Made by a program: the position numbers and the translations under genes. A DNA stretch of 38,544 nucleotides from Nitrosopumilus sp. BACL13 MAG-121220-bin23. Lineage in GTDB: Archaea > Thermoproteota > Nitrososphaeria > Nitrososphaerales > Nitrosopumilaceae. Within the stretch, counting starts at the first letter, position 1, and every line of letters begins with the position of its first letter. A model generated the notes under the pieces. It searched no databases and had not been told where the DNA came from. It saw nothing but the letters and a program-made list of their open reading frames with translations. Below are positions 26,860-35,437 of the stretch, piece by piece. The stretch lies in contig LIAL01000002.1 in the NCBI GenBank assembly GCA_001437625.1, positions 1-38,544 of the forward strand, written 5' to 3'.

Positions 26860-28588
26860 TTATGAATAATCCTAGACTGGCAATTACAAAAATTTTAGTA
26901 ATTTTCAAAGAGTTGTCTAAAGCTTTTGAATAATCTTCATAGATACTCTTACCCATAACTCTAACACTAGTTTCATTTTCTAAAATTTCATATTTTGCTG
27001 ATAGCATATTCAATTGTGAATTTTCTGCAATTTTACTAAACCATTTTGAAATTTTATCTGAACTTGTAATTAATCCTAATTGATAATACCCATTTCTGTT
27101 TCTTGCTTTAACTGCTGCATAGTGTGTATCTGACGTGCAAATTTCTAATAAATTATTTCCGTTATTTGAAAAGTCTTCTATGATTTTCTCTCTAACTCCG
27201 TTTTCCATGTTGTTAGAGTCTGCCCATCCTAGAAAATATTTTTTATTATTAATTTTTAGACATGTAATTCCTAATCCTCCCATTCCAATATCTTCTGCCC
27301 ATACATCCATCTCTTCTGTATTTGCATATCCAAACTCTATTGGGAAACTATCTTTTGTAATCAATGAATCCAAACATGATTTAGCAGCTTTTAACATATC
27401 ATCACCATCTTCTTTTGAAATTTCTTCGCCCATTGCATTGTGACAATCAACAGTCATTATTTTTGTATAATTTCTATTATCTCCATACTGTTCAATTTCT
27501 TTTTTTATGTAATTGGGAATATCTTCCATGCCGTGTGGCGATAATGATAATAACAATAATGGATTGTTTCCAAAAAGTATTCCTGTAACCCTTGCTTTGT
27601 TAATTTGAACCACTACTGGCTCTGTACATTTCATACCTTCTTCTTTTATTTCAAAATTTTGCAAGTTATTTAGATAATTATCTACTTCATTTCTTGATGG
27701 TAAATTTAACGCATGGTCTGATATGCTATGCATTACCATTGCAGATGATGATAAATTTTTGTAAATCAGGTATGGGATATTACTGCCTCCTACTGGATGA
27801 TATGGTCCTGGGTGTATCTCTGGTAAAACCATTCTAAATTCTTTAGTTCCATCTTGTGATGATAATTTTATTTGAAATGTTGCAACTTTAGTTTCAGTTG
27901 CGTGTTCTCCCATCAATTCTTCAGCATCACTAACATCGTTACCTTGTGATGCAAGATATGCTTGAATGGTTTTATGTGTACTTTTCATTCCAGGTCTTCC
28001 TGCTCTATCTGTTACTGCTGACCATGCAGTTGCAATAATTAAAAATGAAAATCCATATGCTAGTACAATTGGGTCCGTGAGCATTGAAATCCATCTATCT
28101 TGTGGAATCAATACCAAAAACATTGCTAGTGGTTGAATGAATGCAATTGCCCATGCTTTTTTTAGACTTGCCCCCAATGTTGTTGTGTATAGGCCAATTC
28201 TAAAACTTGCAAAAAGTATCATTCCAAATGTGATAAAAAACAATGATGCTTCTTTTGATAATACGACACTTGCTAGTAATCCCATTAGAATTGTAACTAC
28301 CCAAAGCATATTTCCAAAAAGTGATGAATGCAGTGATTTTGAATATTCTTTTTTCTTTGCAAATTTTATGTCTAGTAATTGCATTGCAGCCATTATTCCT
28401 AATACCATTGGTATCTTGTACCAAAATTCATTGAACTCCAAGCTGAGATATCCAAAATATGTTGCAAGCACAATTACTATTCCTACTACCAATGAGCCTA
28501 CTAGTGAAAAATACTTGGATCCTGGATTTACTAAAGTAAGAGAAAATCTATCGTGTATGTTTGAAACATCATCTGACTCTTGTTCCAT
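26843..28588 (-). CDS. DUF2070 family archaeal membrane protein
   Basis: 581 aa; N-terminal TM bundle, 'LPEIHPGPYHPVGGSNIPYLIY', 'DCHNAMGEEI'. Confidence 0.88.
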   Translation of the reverse strand: MEQESDDVSNIHDRFSLTLVNPGSKYFSLVGSLVVGIVIVLATYFGYLSLEFNEFWYKIPMVLGIMAAMQLLDIKFAKKKEYSKSLHSSLFGNMLWVVTILMGLLASVVLSKEASLFFITFGMILFASFRIGLYTTTLGASLKKAWAIAFIQPLAMFLVLIPQDRWISMLTDPIVLAYGFSFLIIATAWSAVTDRAGRPGMKSTHKTIQAYLASQGNDVSDAEELMGEHATETKVATFQIKLSSQDGTKEFRMVLPEIHPGPYHPVGGSNIPYLIYKNLSSSAMVMHSISDHALNLPSRNEVDNYLNNLQNFEIKEEGMKCTEPVVVQINKARVTGILFGNNPLLLLSLSPHGMEDIPNYIKKEIEQYGDNRNYTKIMTVDCHNAMGEEISKEDGDDMLKAAKSCLDSLITKDSFPIEFGYANTEEMDVWAEDIGMGGLGITCLKINNKKYFLGWADSNNMENGVREKIIEDFSNNGNNLLEICTSDTHYAAVKARNRNGYYQLGLITSSDKISKWFSKIAENSQLNMLSAKYEILENETSVRVMGKSIYEDYSKALDNSLKITKIFVIASLGLFITSLFL

Positions 28589-28595
28589 TATTTTT

Positions 28596-28760
28596 TCACG
28601 GAGCTAAAAATGAATCAATTATCCATGAAACTGCAATTAGGGCAATTGGAATTGACATTACTATTTTTGGATCTATTTTGAAACCTTTTGTTTCATCTTC
28701 AAAGAATCTCATAAGACCCCCACTTGATGCTGGAAGTGGTGCTGCTTTCTTATCTGCCAT
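28596..28760 (-). CDS. Preprotein translocase subunit Sec61-beta (absent from ORF track)
   Basis: 54-aa ORF MADKKAAPLPASSGGLMRFFEDETKGFKIDPKIVMSIPIALIAVSWIIDSFLAP; 'PASSGGLMRFFEDETKGFKIDPKIV' plus C-terminal TM is the archaeal Sec61-beta signature. Confidence 0.92.
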   Translation of the reverse strand: MADKKAAPLPASSGGLMRFFEDETKGFKIDPKIVMSIPIALIAVSWIIDSFLAP

Positions 28761-28798
28761 TATGATTCAGAAAAATAAATTTTAACATAAAAACTTTA

Positions 28799-29128
28799 TT
28801 ATTGTTTTTTGACCTTTTCGATCATTTCCAGTAGTAAATTGATTGATTTTAGTATGGATTGCTGTTTGTCGTGATCCATTTCCTGTTCTAACTCTTTTGA
28901 TAATGCCTCTAATTTTTTCTCTAGTATTTTATTTAGCGGTTTCTCATTTTTTTCTTCATTTTCCTCAGTTACTATTTTTCTTTTTTCTGGTGTCCGTCCA
29001 CATTTTGTACACAATGCTTGTCCTTCTTTCATTACTCTTACTCCATTACAATATGGACATGGTTCACTTAGCAACGTTGCCCCATTTAGTAACATTTCAG
29101 CAGCTTTTTTTCTAAGTTCTTCTGACAT
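28799..29128 (-). CDS. Sjogren's/scleroderma autoantigen 1 (p27)-like zinc-ribbon protein
   Basis: 109 aa; 'KKAAEMLLNGATLLSEPCPYCNGVRVMKEGQALCTKCGR'. Confidence 0.9.
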   Translation of the reverse strand: MSEELRKKAAEMLLNGATLLSEPCPYCNGVRVMKEGQALCTKCGRTPEKRKIVTEENEEKNEKPLNKILEKKLEALSKELEQEMDHDKQQSILKSINLLLEMIEKVKKQ

Positions 29129-29228
29129 TATTTTTTTCTTATTTTTCTATTTTAAAAATCTGATTATTTTGATTTTCTATATTCAAAGAAGGCTTAATAG
29201 TCCGTATCCTTGGATTAATATCGAACGT

Positions 29229-29537
29229 ATGGCGGTAATTTGTAATACTTGTGGTCTTCCCGAAGACTTGTGTGCATGTGGAGAACTTGCTAAAGATAGC
29301 ACTAAAATTATAATTCGCTTAGAAACTAGACGATTTAAGAAAAAAGGTACTATGATTGAAGGATTAGATCCAAAATTAAATAATTTAGAAACTGTTGCAA
29401 AAGATCTTAAAAATAAATATGCTTGTGGTGGTACTGCAAAAGAAGGCTATATTTTCTTACAAGGTGATCATAGAGATACAATTAAGGAGACCCTTGTTCA
29501 TTTGGGTTTTGCAGAAGATACTATAGAACTTCATTAG
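29229..29537 (+). CDS. Translation initiation factor 1 (SUI1/aIF1)
   Basis: 'MAVICNTCGLPEDLCACGELAKDSTKIIIRLETRRFKKKGTMIEGLD...LKNKYACGGTAKEGYIFLQGDHRDTIKETLVHLGF'. Internal ATG 29229 preferred over track start 29169. Confidence 0.93.
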   Translation: MAVICNTCGLPEDLCACGELAKDSTKIIIRLETRRFKKKGTMIEGLDPKLNNLETVAKDLKNKYACGGTAKEGYIFLQGDHRDTIKETLVHLGFAEDTIELH

Positions 29538-29544
29538 AACAAAA

Positions 29545-30519
29545 TTGCAAAATCAAAATAAAATAATTCAATTACTTGGTATTCCTTTCACAGCTTTATT
29601 ATCTATAATTTTTGGATTACTTTTGATTTCTTTTCCTGTTGGAATTTATGTTGTGTTTGAAAGTGATATTGGCGATGACATTCATTATGATTACCCTATA
29701 ACTCATTTAGATATTTTTAGTCAAACTGATTTCTATCAATCCTCCATTGATATTACCCTCGGTGACGCATTTGCTATTTTATGGATGTTTTATCTGATTA
29801 TTTTTGTAATTGCTCTTCTTGGACCTAAACAACATTTTCTAAAATCTATTTCATCTTTAATTTCTATGGGCAAATATGATGCCAAATTAAATTATATGTT
29901 TGCTATGACAAAATGGCTATCTATACTGATTCTAATTTCTGCAATAATTAATTTCATTCAGGAATCCTTTGGAATTGTAACTATTCCTCCTCTTGGAGGA
30001 AATAGTTTGATTCAATTTTTCTACGTATCTTTTGCACCTCTATTGGAAGAATTTATTTTTCGTATAATTTTAATTGGAATTCCGTTGTTTGTCTTGTACT
30101 CTGGTCGAGCATCAATACGTTATTTTGTAAAATGTTTGTGGAGTCCTTCTTCATTAAATATACTCAATTCTAAAAAAGCAATTTTATTAATTATTTTTGT
30201 TGGTATTTTATTTGGATTTGCTCATATTGCATTTAGTGATTCTTGGAGTGATGGTAAGTTTGCTCAGGCAACTGTAGGTGGTATAATTCTAGGTTGGGTA
30301 TATCTTAGGTATGGGATTGTTGTTTCACTTTTAATTCATTGGGCTACAAATTATTTTATTTTTGCATATGCTCATTTTATTTCTCAAATTAACTATGTTC
30401 CTTTAGAAATCGCTTTTACTAATCCTTTAATGTCATCCTTAGAATGGATATTCTTATTTTCTGGTGTACTGGGTGTTTCTATTCTACTTTTAAATAAATT
30501 TTATTTAAAAATTTTTTAA
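29545..30519 (+). CDS. CPBP-family intramembrane metalloprotease
   Basis: 324 aa, TTG start; 'FAPLLEEFIFRIILIGIP', 'ILFGFAHIAF', 'IVVSLLIHWATNYF'. Confidence 0.9.
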   Translation: MQNQNKIIQLLGIPFTALLSIIFGLLLISFPVGIYVVFESDIGDDIHYDYPITHLDIFSQTDFYQSSIDITLGDAFAILWMFYLIIFVIALLGPKQHFLKSISSLISMGKYDAKLNYMFAMTKWLSILILISAIINFIQESFGIVTIPPLGGNSLIQFFYVSFAPLLEEFIFRIILIGIPLFVLYSGRASIRYFVKCLWSPSSLNILNSKKAILLIIFVGILFGFAHIAFSDSWSDGKFAQATVGGIILGWVYLRYGIVVSLLIHWATNYFIFAYAHFISQINYVPLEIAFTNPLMSSLEWIFLFSGVLGVSILLLNKFYLKIF

Positions 30520-30546
30520 TTTAAAACTAACCTGTATTGACAAGTT

Positions 30547-30639
30547 ATGGTCTTGATCTTATTCGTACATGAAACAAGAAATTCTGATGAAGGAATATGC
30601 TACCAAGAAATACTAGAAAAGTTAACAGTTTTTACCTAA
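30547..30639 (+). CDS. Candidate 30-aa leader ORF MVLILFVHETRNSDEGICYQEILEKLTVFT
   Basis: ATG..TAA frame with TTTAAAA about 22 nt upstream; precedes a hairpin/T-run and the 30708 operon. Confidence 0.3.
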   Translation: MVLILFVHETRNSDEGICYQEILEKLTVFT

Positions 30640-30643
30640 ACGA

Positions 30644-30666
30644 GTATCTTTTAAGATACATTTTTT
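30644..30666 (+). terminator. Hairpin GTATCT-TTTA(AGATAC) plus T6, putative terminator or attenuator
   Basis: Inverted repeat 30644-30659 followed by TTTTTT at 30661-30666. Confidence 0.45.
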
Positions 30667-30707
30667 CCAGTCAAGATCAGTTTTTGTACTAGTTCCAAAT
30701 TCTAGAT

Positions 30708-32885
30708 GTGTTGAAAATTGCATTAATGTATAACAAAAATAATATTTCTCCTTCTGATGTGATTAATATTTCTGATATTCCTACCCAAGAACATTATTCC
30801 TCAAATACAATTGAGCAAGTTGCAAAAGCATTAGAAAAAGGAAGCCATACTGTAAAGCTGATTGAAGCCAACATGCATGCAATTGATGAAATGCATAATT
30901 TTATGCCAAAAGTAATGGATGGTGATAGACCTGGCCTTGTCTTTAATATGGCATATGGATTACAGGGGCATAACAGGTACACACATGTCCCTGCAATACT
31001 TGAGATGTTGGGGGTACCATATCTCGGTTCGGGTCCTGCAGCACATGCCATAGTTCAAGATAAAGCAATGACAAAAGTTATTTTACAAAGAAATAATATT
31101 CCTACTCCTGGATTTTGGGTATTTTCAAGTCATGAAGATCAATTCGACGATTTAATTTTTCCAGTTATTGTAAAACCCAAATCTGAATCAACTTCGATGG
31201 GAATGAAAGTTGTTGATAATTGGGATGATTTGAGAGAAGCAGTTAAAGAACAAATTAAAAAATATCATCAAGATGCTTTAGTTGAACAATTTATTCCCGG
31301 AAGAGAATTTGCAGTTGGGTTAATTGGAAATGTAAATAGTGTTGAAGTTTTACCAATTGTAGAAATTGATTTACAAGGAGATCCTAATAAAATTCAATCA
31401 AATGAAGATAAATTAAAAAAACCTCTAGACAAAATTTGTCCTGCAAAATTAACTAAAGAACAAGAAGATGAAATGAAACGCTTGTGTATTTTAGCATTTA
31501 AAAAACTTGGAATTAATGATTTCTGCAGAGTTGATTTTAGAATGGATACATATGGAAACATGTACATTTTAGAATTAAATTCAATGGCAAGTTTGGGTGT
31601 TCGAGGTTCCTTTGTTCATGCGGCAATTACTGCCGGTTATACTTTTGAATCTCTAATCCACAAACTTCTTGATGTTGCCGTAATCAGATATTTTGGAGAA
31701 TCTCCATCACACGCACCTCAAATGGATGCTTCTGAAAATTTACGTAGTCAGCCATTGAGAGTATCTGCAAGAAGTTATCTTCGCAGTCATCTTAGAACTA
31801 CAATAATACTTCTACAGGAAATGTGTGTAGTTAACACCAGTGTAAGAAACATTGAAAATATCAATCGATTGGGAATGATGTTATCAAAAAGGTTAACTCA
31901 TCTTGGATTTTCTGAGCGTATCCATAATCAATTTGACATTGGCGATATACGATATTTCACAAATCATGAGGGAAAAACCGATGATGTCCTTCTAATCGTT
32001 CATTTGGATACTCCTTATGCTTCTAGAGATTATGTACAATTTAGAGAAGAAAAATCTAAATTATTTGGTTCAGGCATTGCTGAAAGTAAAGGAGGAATAG
32101 CAGTAATGCTTTCTGCACTACAAGCATTAAGATTTTCCAAGAAATTGCGAAAAATCAATTGTGGTATATTGTTAACTACTGATGATAGTTTGGGTGGACA
32201 ATATGCACAACCTTTCATTGAATCTTATTCTAAAAATGCAAAATATGTTCTTGGATTAAAATGGGGAAAGCTTGATGGTGGAATTGTTACATCCGCATCA
32301 GGTAGAGATGAATTTAAAATTAACATGTCAAACATTTCCGATTCTTCACGTCCAACTATTTCTGAATTAATTCCTGTTGTGTGTAAAAAAATTACTGCAA
32401 TTAAAAAACTCTCAAAGAAAGATAATATCATTAGAATTATGTCTATTGACGGACAAACATCATATGGTAATTCGCCAGATCATGTATCAATTTCTTTTTA
32501 CACTACATTTGCAAACAAATCTGATGCAAATGAATTAGAACGACAGATAAAATCAATATTAAAAAAACAAGAAGACATGAAGATTGACCTTGAAGTTTCT
32601 AAAGGTGTACGTAGAGATCCATATTTAGAATCTACAAATACAAAAAAAATGTATTCTATTGTTGAAGAACTATCTATTCGATTAGAACAAAAAATAAATT
32701 CAATTCACAGAGACATATCTTCTGATATCAGCCATGTCCCGCAAGAAATTTCTTCTTTAGAAGGATTAGGTCCATTAGGTGCAGAATATCGTTCTCCTAA
32801 TGAGTATATTCTCAAAGACAGTTTGATTGACAGATCTCTTCTTTTGACTATGTTGATTCATAAACTATCTACGGTGGGAAAATAA
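30708..32885 (+). CDS. ATP-grasp ligase (D-Ala-D-Ala ligase-like) fused to M20 peptidase-like domain
   Basis: 725 aa, TTG start; N-terminus 'GLVFNMAYGLQGHNRYTHVPAILEMLGVPYLGSGPAAHAIVQDKAMTKVIL...VKPKSESTSMGM...VEQFIPGREFAVGLIG...YILELNSMASLG'; C-terminus 'LLIVHLDTPYASRD...GSGIAESKGGIAVMLSAL'. Confidence 0.9.
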   Translation: MLKIALMYNKNNISPSDVINISDIPTQEHYSSNTIEQVAKALEKGSHTVKLIEANMHAIDEMHNFMPKVMDGDRPGLVFNMAYGLQGHNRYTHVPAILEMLGVPYLGSGPAAHAIVQDKAMTKVILQRNNIPTPGFWVFSSHEDQFDDLIFPVIVKPKSESTSMGMKVVDNWDDLREAVKEQIKKYHQDALVEQFIPGREFAVGLIGNVNSVEVLPIVEIDLQGDPNKIQSNEDKLKKPLDKICPAKLTKEQEDEMKRLCILAFKKLGINDFCRVDFRMDTYGNMYILELNSMASLGVRGSFVHAAITAGYTFESLIHKLLDVAVIRYFGESPSHAPQMDASENLRSQPLRVSARSYLRSHLRTTIILLQEMCVVNTSVRNIENINRLGMMLSKRLTHLGFSERIHNQFDIGDIRYFTNHEGKTDDVLLIVHLDTPYASRDYVQFREEKSKLFGSGIAESKGGIAVMLSALQALRFSKKLRKINCGILLTTDDSLGGQYAQPFIESYSKNAKYVLGLKWGKLDGGIVTSASGRDEFKINMSNISDSSRPTISELIPVVCKKITAIKKLSKKDNIIRIMSIDGQTSYGNSPDHVSISFYTTFANKSDANELERQIKSILKKQEDMKIDLEVSKGVRRDPYLESTNTKKMYSIVEELSIRLEQKINSIHRDISSDISHVPQEISSLEGLGPLGAEYRSPNEYILKDSLIDRSLLLTMLIHKLSTVGK

Positions 32886-32903
32886 ATTTAGTAGTGATCA
32901 AGT

Positions 32904-34535
32904 ATGGATATTGAAAAAATAGAATCCTCTTTTGTTCCAACTTTAGACAAGAAATGTTCTGTTGCCAAAAAAGGAATGGTTTCATCAGCATTTCCTAATG
33001 CTACAAAGGCAGGAGTTGAAATGCTCAAAAAAGGTGGAAATGCCATTGATGCTGCTTGTGCAACTGCTCTTGCTTTGGGAGTATGTGAGCCTCAGGCCTC
33101 TGGATTGGGTGGACAATCCATGGGAATTATTTATGCTAATGGAACATCTTACGCAATTGACGGTTCTAGCAGGTCTCCCTCATTAGCTCATTCTTCTATT
33201 TACACAAATAAGAAAAATCGTCGTCTTGGATACAAGGCAACCACAGTTCCTAGCACTCTAGCTGTAATTGGATTTTTACATGAACGATATGGCCGATTAG
33301 AATGGCAAAAAATAGTTGCACCCTCAATCAATATTGCTAAAAAAGGATATAAAATTACTCAACTTCAACATGATTTACAAGAAAGAGAACTAGAAAACTT
33401 TCTTTCAATAAAATCAAAATCAGGTGCAAAATATTTTCTAAAAGATGGTATAGTACCATACGATGTTGGGGATAGATTCATTCAAGGAGATCTAGCTGAA
33501 ACACTTACATCAATTTCAGACTTTGGATATCGTGTTTTCTATCAGGGTGAAATTGCTAAAAAAATTGTTCAAGATATGAAAAACAATCAAGGATTAATTC
33601 AAGATGAAGATTTGGCATACATCCCTGAACCACTTGTTCGAAAACCCATCAGTAGAAAGTATAGACATGTATCAGTAGTCACTTTGCCTCCTCCTGCTGC
33701 TGGAAGAACATTATTGCTCACACTCATGATGCTAAACCATCTTCCTTCAAAGTTTTTACGTAGCTCAAAACCAAGTTCGTATCATTTTGTTGCAGAGACT
33801 TTTCGAAAGGCATTCTTACATAGAGTACAACGACCGTTTAATCGACACACCTATGATCAAATTGAAGAGAAGGTTCATCTTCAAAGATCATTTGCAAAAC
33901 AGATGACCCAATCCATTCACAATTCAATGGATGCTACTTTACCTATGATTGATCCTGATTTTGGTGGTGAGGATACCACGCATCTTTCAACTATGGATGA
34001 TGAAGGAAATGCAGTAGGAATAACTCAGTCAGTAGAACTTGCATATGGTTCAAAAGCAGCAGCTGATGGTTTGGGATTTCTATACAACAATTACATGTCT
34101 GCATTTGAATTTACAAATCCAAATCATCCATTTTACATTCGACCTAATTCTATTCCCTGGACTTCTGTATCTCCCGCCTTAATTTTCAATAATTCAAAAC
34201 TTTGGATGGTACTTGGAAGTCCAGGTAGCCAAAGAATATTTTCTACAGTGACCCAATTCCTCTCAAGAATAATTGATGGTGATTTGCCTATGAGCCAGGC
34301 AATAGAAAAGCCTAGATTCCATTGTTCAATCAATGGCACAGTAAGCATTGAATATGGAGGATTCCGTACTGAAATTATTGACTATCTTAAAGAAATGGGA
34401 TACAATATTTCTGTTAAGAACAGATACTCATTTTATCATGGTGCAATTCATGCAATAATAAAATGCCAAACTACTGAAGGCTTTCAGGGAGTTGCTGAAG
34501 TACGACGTGATGGAACAGCAGAAGGATTAGAATGA
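32904..34535 (+). CDS. Gamma-glutamyltransferase family (Ntn hydrolase) protein
   Basis: 543 aa; 'KGMVSSAFPNATKAGVEMLKKGGNAIDAACATALALGVCEPQASGLGGQSMGIIY', 'DTTHLSTMDDEGNAVGITQSV', 'GSPGSQRIFSTVTQ'. Confidence 0.93.
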   Translation: MDIEKIESSFVPTLDKKCSVAKKGMVSSAFPNATKAGVEMLKKGGNAIDAACATALALGVCEPQASGLGGQSMGIIYANGTSYAIDGSSRSPSLAHSSIYTNKKNRRLGYKATTVPSTLAVIGFLHERYGRLEWQKIVAPSINIAKKGYKITQLQHDLQERELENFLSIKSKSGAKYFLKDGIVPYDVGDRFIQGDLAETLTSISDFGYRVFYQGEIAKKIVQDMKNNQGLIQDEDLAYIPEPLVRKPISRKYRHVSVVTLPPPAAGRTLLLTLMMLNHLPSKFLRSSKPSSYHFVAETFRKAFLHRVQRPFNRHTYDQIEEKVHLQRSFAKQMTQSIHNSMDATLPMIDPDFGGEDTTHLSTMDDEGNAVGITQSVELAYGSKAAADGLGFLYNNYMSAFEFTNPNHPFYIRPNSIPWTSVSPALIFNNSKLWMVLGSPGSQRIFSTVTQFLSRIIDGDLPMSQAIEKPRFHCSINGTVSIEYGGFRTEIIDYLKEMGYNISVKNRYSFYHGAIHAIIKCQTTEGFQGVAEVRRDGTAEGLE

Positions 34536-35302
34536 ACAAACTTCCTATTTTATTATCAATTCCACATGGAGGAATACGACAACCTTCAGAACTTGAAGGA
34601 CATTTGTCTGTAACAAACAAGGATCTGTTTGATGATTCTGATCCTTTTGTAGTAGAACTCTATGATTTAGGAGATAAAGTTCAACGTGTAATTAAAACAG
34701 ATATTGCACGAGCATTTGTAGATCTTAATCGCTCTTTACAAGACATGCCCCCAGATAACCCTGATGGATTAATTAAAAGTAAAACATGTTATGACAAACC
34801 AATTTATACAAATGGAAAAGAACCAAATGATTCACTTAAAACAATGCTTATCGAATTATACTATCGTCCATACCATCAAGCAATTCAAAAAAGTATTGAT
34901 GAATTAGATTTAAAATTATGTTTAGATTGCCATTCAATGGCCTCTACTGCTCCGTATTTTTCTCCAGATAAAAATAATTCAAAAAGACCACTATTTTGCA
35001 TATCCAACAATGATGGACAAACATCATCACAAGAGATGTTGGAACTTTTAGCTGATTCTATTTCAGAGTCTTATTCCATTGGCAGACAAGAAATTTCTTT
35101 AAACAATCCATTTCATGGAGGACACATTACTAGAACATATGGGAATAATCCATTTCCTTGGATTCAAGTTGAGATGAATAGAGATTTGTATTTATCAAAA
35201 CCTTGGTTTAATGAAGAAACTCTTTCAGTAGATGCAACTCATCTTCAAAAACTAAATAACCAATTTGAAAACACCCTTGAACACTTTTTCTCAAAAATCT
35301 GA
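34532..35302 (+). CDS. N-formylglutamate amidohydrolase family protein
   Basis: 256 aa; 'LLSIPHGGIRQP', 'ARAFVDLNRS', 'YYRPYHQAIQ', 'LCLDCHSM'; ATG overlaps the GGT stop by 4 nt. Confidence 0.88.
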   Translation: MNKLPILLSIPHGGIRQPSELEGHLSVTNKDLFDDSDPFVVELYDLGDKVQRVIKTDIARAFVDLNRSLQDMPPDNPDGLIKSKTCYDKPIYTNGKEPNDSLKTMLIELYYRPYHQAIQKSIDELDLKLCLDCHSMASTAPYFSPDKNNSKRPLFCISNNDGQTSSQEMLELLADSISESYSIGRQEISLNNPFHGGHITRTYGNNPFPWIQVEMNRDLYLSKPWFNEETLSVDATHLQKLNNQFENTLEHFFSKI

Positions 35303-35345
35303 TTTCATACATATCTACATCATTTTCAATCCCTAAACACGACTT

Positions 35346-35420
35346 GAGTTCAAGTGGGCTGAACTTTAAATTAGTCTGGAAAAATACTTACGAATAGTTG
35401 ATACTATTCATCTAACTAAT
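35346..35420. other. Structured convergent intergenic region (three inverted repeats)
   Basis: GAGTTCA/TGAACTT (35346-35352 with 35360-35366), GAATAGT-TGAT-ACTATTC (35392-35409) nested in ATTAGT/ACTAAT (35370-35375 with 35415-35420). Confidence 0.45.
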
Positions 35421-35437
35421 CCAAAATTGACCAATCT

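Noticed and set aside
28137-28785. + strand ORFs (156 and 74 aa) over the DUF2070 N-terminus and Sec61-beta
   Set aside because: Antisense shadows; the minus strand encodes DUF2070 and Sec61-beta
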